NCBI RefSeq assembly: GCF_025499425.1
Contig: NZ_JAIMCB010000002.1
Span: forward strand, 310,001 to 374,000
Reading direction: 5' to 3'
DNA length: 64,000 nucleotides
Origin: Acidiferrimicrobium sp. IK
Lineage (GTDB): Bacteria; Actinomycetota; Acidimicrobiia; Acidimicrobiales; Palsa-688
The position numbers and the translations under genes were made by a program. Positions 1-7,952 of this stretch are shown in pieces; position 1 is the stretch's first letter; each line of letters starts with the position of its first letter. The notes under the pieces are model-generated. The model was not told the DNA's origin, searched no databases, and worked only from the letters and a program-made list of their open reading frames with translations.

Positions 1-507
1 GAGCTTCGACACGAGGCCGGTCACCGACTGGCCGAGGGCCGGGGCCAGCTGCGCGGCCTCCCCCTTCGGGTCGGACACCTGGTGGGGATCGGCGTAGATC
101 GTCGTCTGGGGGATGGACATCGCCAGCTCGTCGCCGTTGGCGTCGAGGATCGACCCGCGGGTCCCGGCCAGGGTCACCGTGTGGGTCCACTCTGACTGCC
201 CGACCGCCAGGTACCGACCAGCGCCCGGGCCCTGGATCCACACGACCCGGGCCGCGATAGCCACGAACGCCAGGATCATCGCCACCAAGAGGCCGAACGC
301 CCGTCGCCGGCTGCTGGTTGACAGGCCGCGCCGCGGGGCGCGATGCGCGGGCCGGTGGCGGCCTGACGCGTGCTGGGCCGCGGTCCCCCGCGGCGAGCGA
401 GGCGCCGCGGCTCGGCGAGAATGGCCGGGATGCTCAGGCGATCGCCGAGCGCCGCCCGGTGTGCTTCCCCGTCGGTCGGGGTGGAGTCGGTCGTCGGGCC
501 CGCTCAC
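1..507 (-). CDS. ftsI: Septal peptidoglycan transpeptidase FtsI/PBP3, N-terminal part
   Basis: Bifunctional-fold penicillin-binding protein that crosslinks septal peptidoglycan; only the first 169 residues lie in the window. The GTG start overlaps the stop of the upstream ftsL-like gene in a GTGA overlap. About 60 residues are an Arg/Pro-rich cytoplasmic tail, followed by one transmembrane helix (around LLVAMILAFVAIAARVVW) and the start of the PBP dimerisation domain with the family signature RGSILDANGDELAMS. Order mraZ-rsmH-ftsL-ftsI is the standard start of the division and cell-wall cluster, which supports the assignment although the transpeptidase domain is out of view. The long basic tail resembles actinobacterial FtsI. 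Confidence 0.9.
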   Translation of the reverse strand, partial: MSGPDDRLHPDRRGSTPGGARRSPEHPGHSRRAAAPRSPRGTAAQHASGRHRPAHRAPRRGLSTSSRRRAFGLLVAMILAFVAIAARVVWIQGPGAGRYLAVGQSEWTHTVTLAGTRGSILDANGDELAMSIPQTTIYADPHQVSDPKGEAAQLAPALGQSVTGLVSKL

Positions 508-1109
508 GGCCGACCCGCCAACTCGGCCTTGATGCGGGGCCAGTCGGCGTCGCCTGCGGGAGCCGCCACCGTGCCGGGCGGCGTATGACCGGAAGCGGCC
601 GCGTCCGGCGTGCTGCGACCCCCGACCCGGCCCTGAGAGCTCCCGGCACCAGCAGAGGCCGCGCCGGCCGAGGTCGCGCCGGCCGAGGTCGCGCCGGCAG
701 AAGTCGCGCCGGCCGCGGTCGCCCACGCCGGCGGGGCCACATAGGTGACGGCCGCAGGTTGGCGCATGCCCAGCTTGCCCTCCGCGGTGGAGATGATCTG
801 CTGGGGCGACTCGAGCTTGGCCACCTTCAGGCGCAAGGCCTGGTACTGGCTCTGGCGGGTGCTGGCCAGCGAACTCATCTTGTCCAGCTCGATCTGACGC
901 TGAGCCATGACCACATGCAGGTAGACCAGCGAGAACATCACCACCACCGCAGCAGCGATCCCGCTCACCAGGATCATCCGGGCTCGGCGCTGCCGCTGGG
1001 CCGGGCTGCGCTCGCTGCGGTCGACGACGCGCAGATGGCGCGGGACCTCGGGTGCCGGGCGGCGGGGCGCGGCCTCGGGCCGGCGCAGATGACGGGCCGG
1101 CTGGTTCAT
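504..1109 (-). CDS. ftsL: FtsL-like division protein
   Basis: Small bitopic protein (201 residues) in the ftsL position between rsmH and ftsI. I chose the ATG that overlaps the rsmH stop (ATGA); longer reading frames only extend into rsmH. It has a basic N-terminus, a single transmembrane helix at about residues 47-70 (LVSGIAAAVVVMFSLVYLHV), then a short coiled-coil-like segment (QIELDKMSSLASTRQ to KVAKLESPQ), as expected of an FtsL that pairs with FtsB and FtsI. The C-terminal third is Ala/Gly/Ser-rich and contains four 15-bp repeats encoding GATSA. FtsL is poorly conserved, so the call rests on topology and position. Confidence 0.75.
   Translation of the reverse strand: MNQPARHLRRPEAAPRRPAPEVPRHLRVVDRSERSPAQRQRRARMILVSGIAAAVVVMFSLVYLHVVMAQRQIELDKMSSLASTRQSQYQALRLKVAKLESPQQIISTAEGKLGMRQPAAVTYVAPPAWATAAGATSAGATSAGATSAGAASAGAGSSQGRVGGRSTPDAAASGHTPPGTVAAPAGDADWPRIKAELAGRP
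661..720. repeat. 15-bp coding tandem repeat in ftsL
   Basis: Four in-frame 15-bp units (661-675, 676-690, 691-705, 706-720), the third slightly diverged, encode the Ala/Gly/Thr-rich periplasmic tail of the FtsL-like protein. Confidence 0.85.
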
Positions 1110-2062
1110 CGGGTACCGCCCGTTCCCGGCTCGACGGCCTGGAGCACCCGCATCCGGGCGCTCTCGGCTCGGCGGTTGGCCTCGACCTCGGCGGCGCTCG
1201 GGCGGCGGGCCTTGCGGGTCACGGCGACGGCGCGGGGCTGGGCGCCGCACACGCAGGGCAGGCCGGGCGGGCAGGTGCACCCGCCGGTGATGGCGTAGCG
1301 GAAGCGGTCCTTCACGATGCGGTCCTCGCCCGAGTGATACGACAGCACGGCGACCCGACCATCAGGGCGAAGCCGGGCGATGGCCGCGTCAAGGGTCCCG
1401 GGGAGGATGTCGAGCTCTTGGTTGACCGCGATGCGCAGTGCCTGGAACACCCGTTTTGCGGGGTGGCCGCCCGTGCGGCGCGCCGGGGCGGGGATGGCGT
1501 CGCGGACGATCTCCGCCAGCGCTCCGGTGGACACGATCGGACGGGCCGCGATGATGGCCCGGGCGATGCGGCCGGCGAAACGTCCTTCGCCGTTGTCGGC
1601 GAAGAGGCTGGCTAGGTCGCGAACCGTGGCGGTGTTGACCACGTCGGCGGCGGTGAGCGGGCCGTCGGGGTCCATCCGCATGTCGAGCGGAGCGTCCGCC
1701 CGGTAGCTGAACCCTCTCCCAGCCCGATCCAGCTGAGGTGAGCTGACGCCGAGATCGAACAGCGCCCCCGACAGCACGGGAATGGCCAGCTCGTCGAGCA
1801 CCGCATCGAGGCGGTCGAAGCGGGCCCGTACGACGGCGGCCCGGTCCCCGAATGCCCCGAGCGCGTCGCGGGCAGCCCCGACCGCGTCGGGGTCCTGGTC
1901 GAGACCGACGACGCGTAGATGGGGATGGGCAGCCAGGATCGCCGCCGCGTGCCCGCCGCCGCCGACGGTGGCGTCGAGGACCACGCCGGGCGGTACCGGC
2001 GCGAACGCATCGACGATCTCGTCGAGCATCACAGGGCGGTGGGAAAACGGGGCCGAGCTCAT
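1106..2062 (-). CDS. rsmH: 16S rRNA m4C1402 methyltransferase RsmH (MraW)
   Basis: S-adenosylmethionine-dependent N4-methylation of C1402 in 16S rRNA. The 318-residue protein starts at the ATG before SSAPFSHRPVML; this matches family length and N-terminus, whereas the longer frame runs back into mraZ. Visible family motifs are HRPVMLDE, the SAM loop DATVGGGGHAAAIL (about residues 30-43), LFDLGVSSPQLD and the late SYHSGEDRIVK segment. It follows mraZ by about 190 bp and overlaps ftsL by 4 bp. The start codon and ribosome binding site lie inside one arm of a 22-bp inverted repeat (2058-2079 with 2149-2170). Confidence 0.96.
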   Translation of the reverse strand: MSSAPFSHRPVMLDEIVDAFAPVPPGVVLDATVGGGGHAAAILAAHPHLRVVGLDQDPDAVGAARDALGAFGDRAAVVRARFDRLDAVLDELAIPVLSGALFDLGVSSPQLDRAGRGFSYRADAPLDMRMDPDGPLTAADVVNTATVRDLASLFADNGEGRFAGRIARAIIAARPIVSTGALAEIVRDAIPAPARRTGGHPAKRVFQALRIAVNQELDILPGTLDAAIARLRPDGRVAVLSYHSGEDRIVKDRFRYAITGGCTCPPGLPCVCGAQPRAVAVTRKARRPSAAEVEANRRAESARMRVLQAVEPGTGGTR

Positions 2063-2170
2063 CCGCAGCCCTTCGACCAACGTGCCGTCGGGATGTCTCC
2101 CCGATCGGACCGAGTGGAAGCGGGCGGAGAAGGGGACTCCCACCCTGCTGGTCGAAGGGCTGCGCATGAG
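2058..2170 (-). promoter_or_regulatory. Inverted repeat covering the rsmH start site
   Basis: Arms of 22 bp at 2058-2079 and 2149-2170 are inverted copies with a single mismatch, separated by 69 bp. On the mRNA, the downstream arm contains the GAAGGG ribosome binding site and the rsmH ATG, so a stem would hide the translation start. It could be a translational attenuator between mraZ and rsmH, or a leftover of an inverted duplication. The pairing is plain in the sequence; the function is inference. Confidence 0.6.
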
Positions 2171-2253
2171 CGCAGCCGTACGCGAAGCGCCGCGCTGGGG
2201 CGCGGCGTGGGGTGCCTGGCGGCACCGGGGCACATAGCGACGAGCGGTGACAC

Positions 2254-2712
2254 TCACTGCTCCGTCAGATCGGGGTCCGCTGCGGGCATGTCGAGCAGCG
2301 CAGAGTCGGCCAGAGCGGTCTCCGCGGGGGCCACCCTGGCCTGATACTCCTCTGGGTTCCACAGCTCGACGCGATCCAGCGCGCCGTTGACCAGCACCTG
2401 CCCCTCGAGGCGGGCGAACTCCCGCAGATAGGCAGGCAGGGCGACCCGGCCCTGGCGGTCGAGCTCGATTTCGGCCAGCCCCGACGACCACACCCGGGCC
2501 AGGTTGCGATCGGCGGCACTGCGGTTCTGCAGAGCCTCCATCTTGGCCAGCTGCTTCTCGAACTCCTCGGGCGTCCAGAGCGCCAGGCACCGGTCGTTGT
2601 GCTGTGAGACAAACGCCTGGGTGTCGAAGTTGGCGCGGAAGCGAGCGGGCAGGGTGATCCTGCCCTTCGCATCCAGGGAGTGCTCGTACCTCCCAAAGAA
2701 CCGCGCCGCCAC
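2254..2712 (-). CDS. mraZ: Transcriptional regulator MraZ
   Basis: AbrB/SpoVT-type DNA-binding protein that binds GTGG-rich direct repeats upstream of its own gene and controls the division/cell-wall cluster. The protein has 152 residues and the two family half-motifs DAKGRITLPARFR (about 14-26) and DRQGRVALPAYLR (about 84-96). The start is a GTG; the same frame does not extend upstream convincingly. A promoter with GTGG repeats lies at 2761-2815. It is the first gene of the leftward mraZ-rsmH-ftsL-ftsI group. Confidence 0.96.
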   Translation of the reverse strand: MAARFFGRYEHSLDAKGRITLPARFRANFDTQAFVSQHNDRCLALWTPEEFEKQLAKMEALQNRSAADRNLARVWSSGLAEIELDRQGRVALPAYLREFARLEGQVLVNGALDRVELWNPEEYQARVAPAETALADSALLDMPAADPDLTEQ

Positions 2713-2760
2713 TTTTCACTCTCTCCGTCCTCGGTGGATCCAGGGCCCCTCCCCTTCAAA

Positions 2761-2815
2761 CCACTGTCCCCCACTCTAAGCCCCTTTTCCCCACCCGGTC
2801 AACCACCGCCCCCAC
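2761..2815 (-). promoter_or_regulatory. mraZ promoter with GTGG (MraZ-box-like) repeats
   Basis: Read leftward, a TTGACC hexamer (complement of 2797-2802) and TTAGAG (complement of 2774-2779) are separated by 17 bp. GTGG words occur at 2761, 2771, 2791, 2803 and 2812; the outer pairs have 9-10-bp spacing, the periodicity of known MraZ operators. The repeats overlap the promoter, which fits autoregulation. Confidence 0.65.
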
Positions 2816-2933
2816 CCTGGCCCCCAATCGCGCGCAAAAGCCGACGGCGGGCGCGCCGAGCCGCCCGAGGCCGCCGGAGGGGCGCCCGGCTCGGGCGGAG
2901 TGTCGGAGTTCCCGTCAAGCAGCGGACCGGGCG

Positions 2934-2985
2934 AGAGCAGATGTCGCTGACCCGCGCTGGAGCGCGGGTTTGGGGCATCTGCTCT
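2934..2985. repeat. Nested perfect palindrome
   Basis: Outer 10-bp arms 2934-2943 (AGAGCAGATG) and 2976-2985 are perfect inverted copies. Inside, 8-bp arms 2951-2958 (CCCGCGCT) and 2961-2968 pair around a GG loop. The two unpaired stretches between outer and inner stems are both exactly 7 nt. It could be a structured RNA, a protein-binding palindrome or a terminator; no T-run follows on either strand. Confidence 0.6.
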
Positions 2986-3240
2986 TCGGGTGCAGTGTCG
3001 AGCGCGCCAAAACCCGCCAACCACGCTGAAACACGCCACAAAGCCCCCAAGCACTCCGACGGGCGCCACGGCGCCCGGGGCTGGCGGGCTCACGACATCG
3101 CGCCGAGGACGGGCGCAGCCCACCTCCATGTACAGCCGAGGCTGGGCGCAGCCCATCCCCGGGTGCGGCCCACCCCGGGCGGCGGCGCAGACCGCTCGCC
3201 GGCGAGAGAGCCCCGGACCGGCACGGCCCAGGGCGGCTTG

Positions 3241-4119
3241 CTACTCGAGCACCCGGGGCATCTGCTCAGCCAGTTCCTCGGCACTCCAGCGGTGCGGTCC
3301 CTCGAGGCCAGGAGCGCGGCTCCAGCCGACCATCGGCTGGACGTCCCCACCGAAGACGTAGAAGACCCGGCCGCTGACGGGGGTGGTCTCCGCGGCGAGC
3401 CACGCGACGACCGGCGCGACGTTGGCCGGATCCCATTCGTCGAAGCGGACTTCGTCGGCCGGCGGGGCGATCATGTCGCCGAGGCCGGGCGTCGACTCAG
3501 TGAGGCGGGTGCGCGCTGCGGGGGCGATGGCGTTGACCCGAACCCCGTAACGGCCCAGCTCCTGGGCGGCGATCACCGTCAACGCGGCGATGCCGGCCTT
3601 CGCCGCCCCGTAGTTGGCTTGACCTGGGTTGCCGTTCAGCCCAGACGTCGACGAGGTGTTGATCACCGACGCCCCGGCCGGCCCGTGCTGCTTGGACAGC
3701 TCCCGCCAGTATGCGGCGGCGTGGCGCAGCGGCACGAAGTGGCCTTTCAGGTGGACCTGGATGACCGAGTCCCACTCCTCCTCGGACATGTTGACGAGGA
3801 GGCGATCCCTGAGGATCCCGGCGTTGTTGACCAGCACGTGCAAGCCGCCGAAGGTCTCGACGGCGGCGCGGACGAGACGCTGGCCCCCTTTCCAGTCGGC
3901 GACGTCGTCGTTGTTGGCCACCGCCTCCCCGCCCGTAGCGCGGATCTCCGCCGCGACCGCCTCGGCCAGCGCGGGGTCCCCCCCGGTGCCGTCCATATCC
4001 GATCCGCGGTCGTTGACCACGACCTTCGCCCCCTCGGCGGCCAGAAGCTTGGCGTACTCGCGCCCGAGCCCCCGGCCGGCGCCGGTGACGATCGCGACCC
4101 TTCCGTCCAAACTTGTCAT
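3241..4119 (-). CDS. Short-chain dehydrogenase/reductase (MFE-2-like)
   Basis: NAD(P)-dependent oxidoreductase of 292 residues. Visible are the cofactor loop TGAGRGLG (12-19), NNAG (98-101), the serine in the INTSSTSG stretch (about 155-158) and the catalytic YGAAK with Tyr170 and Lys174. The N-terminus (VAIVTGAGRGLGREYAKLL, then VVVND) resembles the hydroxyacyl-CoA dehydrogenase part of type-2 multifunctional enzymes, so fatty-acyl or steroid substrates are plausible but unproven. The ATG at 4119 has an AAAGGA ribosome site 7 nt upstream, better than the ATG 11 codons earlier. It appears to be transcribed alone. Confidence 0.88.
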   Translation of the reverse strand: MTSLDGRVAIVTGAGRGLGREYAKLLAAEGAKVVVNDRGSDMDGTGGDPALAEAVAAEIRATGGEAVANNDDVADWKGGQRLVRAAVETFGGLHVLVNNAGILRDRLLVNMSEEEWDSVIQVHLKGHFVPLRHAAAYWRELSKQHGPAGASVINTSSTSGLNGNPGQANYGAAKAGIAALTVIAAQELGRYGVRVNAIAPAARTRLTESTPGLGDMIAPPADEVRFDEWDPANVAPVVAWLAAETTPVSGRVFYVFGGDVQPMVGWSRAPGLEGPHRWSAEELAEQMPRVLE

Positions 4120-4252
4120 CGGCGTCCTTTCCTCGGAGGGAGATGATGGCACCCCACGCCCGTCGGGCCCGGGACCTTCCCCGCCCGGCCCTCCGTCGGC
4201 CCCCGCCGCGGCGCCGTCGCCGGGCCCGGCGCCGGCCCGCGGGTGGCGGCGG

Positions 4253-5071
4253 TCAGCGCCCTGCGAGCCCCGCGACCAGCCCTTCCATGACCGCCGCGGC
4301 CACCTCGTTGCCTACGCCGGCAGCCGCCCCGGCCAGATCACCGACGGCGCGGGAGCGATCCTCGTCTCCTAGCGCCATGACGTCGAGGAGCTCCTCGGGC
4401 GCCCACCTGAGCAAGAGCGCGCACTGGAAAAGGGCCCCCGCCCGGGTCCGCCGCTGCGACAGACCGAGCACCTTGCGCCCCCTGACGGTCACCTCGCCTG
4501 GCCCGAGCCCGGCGAAGCACACCTGGCCCGACCACTCCGTGCGGACCAGGCTGCCGCGCCATGCCTGAACCCCGCGGCATCCTGCACCCCGCAGGGCGTC
4601 GGCCCACAGGTCGCCGATCCACCAGCCGGCACGCCCCACGTCGGGCACCCACAGCGGGTCACCGGCAGGCACCACGATGTCGACCCAGAGGACCTCGCCC
4701 GGCCCGACCATCACCGCCGCTCCGCCGCTGCGCCGACGGGTCCAGCCGAGGCCGGATCTGGCCAGCCGGCCGGCGTCGAGCGCGCTGTCGGGTTGGGTGC
4801 TGCCGAGCACCACGCACCGATCGGTCGCCTCGAGGATCCGCACCGAGCGCGACGCTCCGGGCGTGCCGACCAGGCTGGCCGAGCCGGCGTGAAGCGCCCC
4901 CGCATCCCCGCTCTGCGTGGACAGCGACCAGCTCCCTGCAGTGGTGATATCGGAACCCGGTGTCACCCCACCATCCTCCACGCCGCCAGCCTCCACCCCG
5001 CCAGCCTCCACGCTGCCAGCCTCCACCCGGTCGGCGGTCCCCTGGTCGCTTGTCACGCGCTCGGCCGTCAC
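4253..5071 (-). CDS. Lipoyl/octanoyl transferase-family protein (LipM-like)
   Basis: Biotin/lipoate ligase-fold protein (272 residues) that probably moves octanoyl or lipoyl groups onto carrier proteins. Family features are WTRRRSGGAAV and VCFAGLGPGEVTV leading to GRKVLGLSQRR, which holds the conserved lysine. The cysteine before FAGLGPGEV sits where LipM octanoyltransferases keep their nucleophile, which favours LipM over LplA. The first 40 residues are repeats of VEAGG encoded by 15-bp units, probably dispensable. The GTG start overlaps the stop of the HNH gene (GTGA). Exact substrate and whether it is active are not shown by the sequence. Confidence 0.65.
   Translation of the reverse strand: MTAERVTSDQGTADRVEAGSVEAGGVEAGGVEDGGVTPGSDITTAGSWSLSTQSGDAGALHAGSASLVGTPGASRSVRILEATDRCVVLGSTQPDSALDAGRLARSGLGWTRRRSGGAAVMVGPGEVLWVDIVVPAGDPLWVPDVGRAGWWIGDLWADALRGAGCRGVQAWRGSLVRTEWSGQVCFAGLGPGEVTVRGRKVLGLSQRRTRAGALFQCALLLRWAPEELLDVMALGDEDRSRAVGDLAGAAAGVGNEVAAAVMEGLVAGLAGR
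4966..5027. repeat. 15-bp repeats at the start of the LipM-like gene
   Basis: Imperfect tandem copies of GCCAGCCTCCACCCC encode the VEAGG repeats of the N-terminal tail, just after the start codon. Confidence 0.8.
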
Positions 5072-5580
5072 GCCGACAGGCTGGCGGAGATCCTCCCGAG
5101 GTACGGCTCCCAGTCGGGCCGGACGGTCCCGCTGGCGGCCAGGATCCAGGTCCGCTCCCGGGGCACCGACGGGGTTCGGCGCAGCTTCATGCCGCTGTCT
5201 TCGAGCATCCGGTCGCGCTTGGCGGTGTTGCAGGGCCGGCACGCGGCGACGACGTTGTCCCATGCGTGAGGGCCGCCCTTCGAGCGGGGGATGACGTGGT
5301 CGATGTTTTCGGCGGTAGCGCCGCAGTACTGGCACCGGTGGCCGTCGCGGGCGAACACCGCTCGCCGGTTGAGGGCGATGCGCGCCTGGTAGGGCACCTT
5401 GACGTAGTAGGTCAGGCGGACGACCGACGGCTCCGAGAAGCTGACCCGCTCGGCCCGGAACACCCGGTCGGTGGCATGCACCATCTCAGCCTTCGCATCG
5501 AGGACCAGTAGCAGGGCCCGTCGAGTGGACACGACGCAGAGCGGCTCGAAGGTGGCATTGAGCACGAGCGCCTGCGACAT
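5068..5580 (-). CDS. HNH endonuclease family protein
   Basis: 170-residue protein with a complete HNH zinc finger: CQYC (Cys83, Cys86), DHVIPRSKGG with His95, and CRPC followed by Asn118 (Cys114, Cys117). About 70 residues precede the nuclease core (SQALVLNATFEPLCVVSTRR), the arrangement of a widespread stand-alone actinobacterial HNH protein whose role is unknown; it is not a homing endonuclease by context. ATG start; the stop overlaps the LipM-like gene. No restriction-modification partner is near. Confidence 0.85.
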   Translation of the reverse strand: MSQALVLNATFEPLCVVSTRRALLLVLDAKAEMVHATDRVFRAERVSFSEPSVVRLTYYVKVPYQARIALNRRAVFARDGHRCQYCGATAENIDHVIPRSKGGPHAWDNVVAACRPCNTAKRDRMLEDSGMKLRRTPSVPRERTWILAASGTVRPDWEPYLGRISASLSA

Positions 5581-5707
5581 GACCGGGTGCTACCGCCTGG
5601 CCATCCGCGCCCGGCGGCCCCATGGCGCGCCGCGATGAGGTCGCCGGTACGTCGCCGGCCCCCGCCCGCCGAGCCCTGATGGTGGGGCCGCTCGCACGCC
5701 GCAAACG

Positions 5708-5968
5708 TTACCTCGCCCGGCCTGGCAGGCGGCGACACCATTCCAGGTAGCCCACCAGGTCCTCACCGCTCATCACCGCAGGCGCGCCGCTCGAGCCGTA
5801 CATCGTCTCCATCCTGAAGCGCAGGTAGCCGGCGTCGGGCCACGGGCGCGGCGGCCACCGCCGCCACCATCCGGGCCGGGCCAGGCGCAGCCCGACGCGA
5901 GCAGCGGTCACCCACAGGTCGGGACGGCGCACCAAGGCCGCCGCGGCAGCCCCGCCGACGGGCGTCAC
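5708..5968 (-). CDS. Small conserved-looking protein of unknown function
   Basis: 86 residues, rich in Arg, Trp and Pro, with a hydrophobic start and a motif-like centre (LRFRMETMYG) before a polar end (GEDLVGYLEWCRR). The GTG start overlaps the ROK kinase stop by 4 bp (GTGA), arguing for real, coupled translation. I do not recognise a family; no function can be assigned. Confidence 0.55.
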   Translation of the reverse strand: MTPVGGAAAAALVRRPDLWVTAARVGLRLARPGWWRRWPPRPWPDAGYLRFRMETMYGSSGAPAVMSGEDLVGYLEWCRRLPGRAR

Positions 5969-6882
5969 GCGGCGCCCTCAGCAGCCGGGCCGGTGACAAA
6001 GCACGCGCTCCCGCCGACGGCGCCCAGCCGTCCCGCTCCCCGCCAACCGACGGCCGCCGCGCCGACGAGGGGGCCGTCCGTCCCGAGACCGCTGGCCTCG
6101 ATGCGGCATCCGGCCGAGAACGACAGGCGGGCCCGGCGGTCGATCTCCTCCTGGGCGGCGTCGAGGAACTCCCTGCCGTATCCGAGCGCGACGGAGCCAG
6201 CAACCGTGGCCAGGCGCAGGTCGAGGAGGTTGGCGACCGAAGCGACCGCCCGCCCCACCATGGTTCCGGTCCGCCGGCGGATGTCGGGGCCGGCCACCGC
6301 AGCGGGCGCGCCGGTCATCGCCGCGATGCTGGTGCCCGACGCCTCGGCTTCCAGGCACCCCGCAGCGCCGCACGGGCAGGGCCGGCCGCCCGGCTCGACG
6401 ATCACGTGGCCGATGTGCCCGGCGTTGCCGGCGGCGCCGTCGAGCAGACGCCCCTCGAGCACGATGCCCCCGCCCACCCCCGTGGACACGACCATGGAGA
6501 GAAAATTGGCCTCGCCGGCGGCTGCGCCTCTCCAACCCTCGGCCAGCGCCAGCGCCTTGGCGTCGTTGTCGACCCAGGTCGGCAACCCGGTGAGGCTCGC
6601 CACCCGAGCGCGCAGCGGGAACTCCCGCCAGCCGGCGATGTTCAAGGGCGACACCGTCTCCCCACCTCGGGCCATGGGGCCGCCGCAACCGACACCACAG
6701 AGCTCCGAGCCACCAGGCGCCCGGGTCAGCAGCCCGGCCAGGACTTCCCACACCTCCTCGGCGGGGGCGCCCTGAGGGGTGGCGGCCCGCTCTGACCACC
6801 CGATGCGCCCCTCGGTGTCCACGATCGCGACGGCCATCTTGGTCCCGCCGATGTCGACAGCCAGCGCGCTCGGCGATGCCAT
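5965..6882 (-). CDS. ROK-family sugar kinase (glucokinase-like)
   Basis: ATP-dependent cytoplasmic sugar kinase, 305 residues. It shows the ATP-binding DIGGTK loop (10-15), the substrate-site VDNDAKA (104-110, catalytic Asp107), GNAGHIGH (152-159) and the ROK zinc motif with Cys169, Cys171 and Cys176. No helix-turn-helix precedes the kinase fold, so it is an enzyme and not a NagC/Xyl-type repressor. It is divergent from moxR and overlaps the small downstream gene. Glucose is the usual substrate of such proteins in actinobacteria; the exact sugar is an inference. Confidence 0.9.
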   Translation of the reverse strand: MASPSALAVDIGGTKMAVAIVDTEGRIGWSERAATPQGAPAEEVWEVLAGLLTRAPGGSELCGVGCGGPMARGGETVSPLNIAGWREFPLRARVASLTGLPTWVDNDAKALALAEGWRGAAAGEANFLSMVVSTGVGGGIVLEGRLLDGAAGNAGHIGHVIVEPGGRPCPCGAAGCLEAEASGTSIAAMTGAPAAVAGPDIRRRTGTMVGRAVASVANLLDLRLATVAGSVALGYGREFLDAAQEEIDRRARLSFSAGCRIEASGLGTDGPLVGAAAVGWRGAGRLGAVGGSACFVTGPAAEGAA

Positions 6883-6974
6883 GGCCCGGAACCGTAGCGC
6901 CGCCGCCAGGCCGACCGGTCAAGAAGGATGCGACCGCTACGCTACGAGCCAGGCGTTCCCCGGGAGGGCTTTGC

Positions 6975-7952
6975 GTGGCGACACAACAGACGACGGGTGA
7001 TGCCGCAATCGGTCGTTTCGCGACGCTCTTCGACGCGGTGGTCGCCAACGTCGCGCAGGTGATCCAGGGCAAGGAGGAAGCGACCAGGCTGGCGCTGGTC
7101 GCCATCGCCTCGGAGGGCCACCTACTGCTCGAGGATGTGCCCGGCGTCGGCAAGACCACCCTGGCCAAGGCGCTGGCCCGCTCCTTCGGGCTCGAATGGC
7201 GCCGGATCCAGTTCACGCCCGACCTGCTCCCCTCCGACGTCACCGGCGCCAGCGTGTGGGACCGCAACAGCGGCACCTTCACCTTCCGCCCCGGGGGCAT
7301 CTTCGCCAACGTGGTGCTCGGCGACGAGATCAACCGGGCGTCCCCGAAAACCCAAGCCGCGCTGCTCGAGGCGATGGAGGAGCGCCAGGTCACCGTCGAC
7401 GCGACGACCTACAAGCTTCCGGTGCCGTTCCTAGTGATCGCGACCCAGAACCCCGCCGAGCACGAAGGCACCTATCCGCTCCCGGAGAGCCAACTCGACC
7501 GCTTCTTGCTGCGGGTCAGGATGGGATATCCGGACCGGGGCGCGGAGATCGCCATGCTCGACCACCAGGCGCACGGCGTCAGCGTGGACGACTTGGAGCC
7601 CGTCGTCGCCCCCGACGCCGTGCCGACGATGGTGGCCCTGGCCAACCGCATCCATGTCGCGGCCCCGCTCAAGGGGTACATCGTCGATCTGGCCGCCGCG
7701 ACCCGACGCCACCCGAGCCTGTCGCTTGGCATGTCGCCTCGAGCCGCGCTGGCCCTGCAGCGCGCCACCCGAGCCCTGGCCGCGTCGTCGGGGCGGGACT
7801 ACGCCACACCCGACGACATCAAAAGCCTCATCGGCCCGGTCCTCGCCCACCGGATGGTGCTCTCACCAGACGCTGCGATCTCCGGCGCCCGGATGTCCGA
7901 CATCCTCGCCGAAGTGCTCCGCTCGGTACCGGTCCCGAGTGGCCGGAGCTAG
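6975..7952 (+). CDS. MoxR-family AAA+ ATPase
   Basis: 325-residue AAA+ chaperone-like ATPase. Walker A is GVGKTT (57-62), Walker B ends in GDEIN (116-120), and the family stretches FTPDLLPSDVTG and ATQNPAEHEGTYPLPE are present. The GTG start has a GGGAGGG site about 7 nt upstream; the longer frame begins inside the divergent ROK gene. It leads an operon with a DUF58 protein (14-bp overlap) and a transglutaminase-like membrane protein, the usual MoxR partners, which probably act together in assembling or processing an envelope protein. Confidence 0.93.
   Translation: MATQQTTGDAAIGRFATLFDAVVANVAQVIQGKEEATRLALVAIASEGHLLLEDVPGVGKTTLAKALARSFGLEWRRIQFTPDLLPSDVTGASVWDRNSGTFTFRPGGIFANVVLGDEINRASPKTQAALLEAMEERQVTVDATTYKLPVPFLVIATQNPAEHEGTYPLPESQLDRFLLRVRMGYPDRGAEIAMLDHQAHGVSVDDLEPVVAPDAVPTMVALANRIHVAAPLKGYIVDLAAATRRHPSLSLGMSPRAALALQRATRALAASSGRDYATPDDIKSLIGPVLAHRMVLSPDAAISGARMSDILAEVLRSVPVPSGRS

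Larger units (their letters stand above)
2713..3240. other. 528-bp gene-free stretch
   Basis: Lies between mraZ and the SDR gene. It holds the mraZ promoter (2761-2815) and a nested palindrome (2934-2985). Near 3115-3200 are imperfect repeats of GGGCGCAGCCCA and GCGGCCCACC. Open frames crossing it have atypical composition and no recognisable product, so I call no gene. Confidence 0.7.

Noticed and set aside
318-1298. Long plus-strand open frame opposite ftsL
   Set aside because: Arg/Gly-rich shadow of the real minus-strand genes; no family features.
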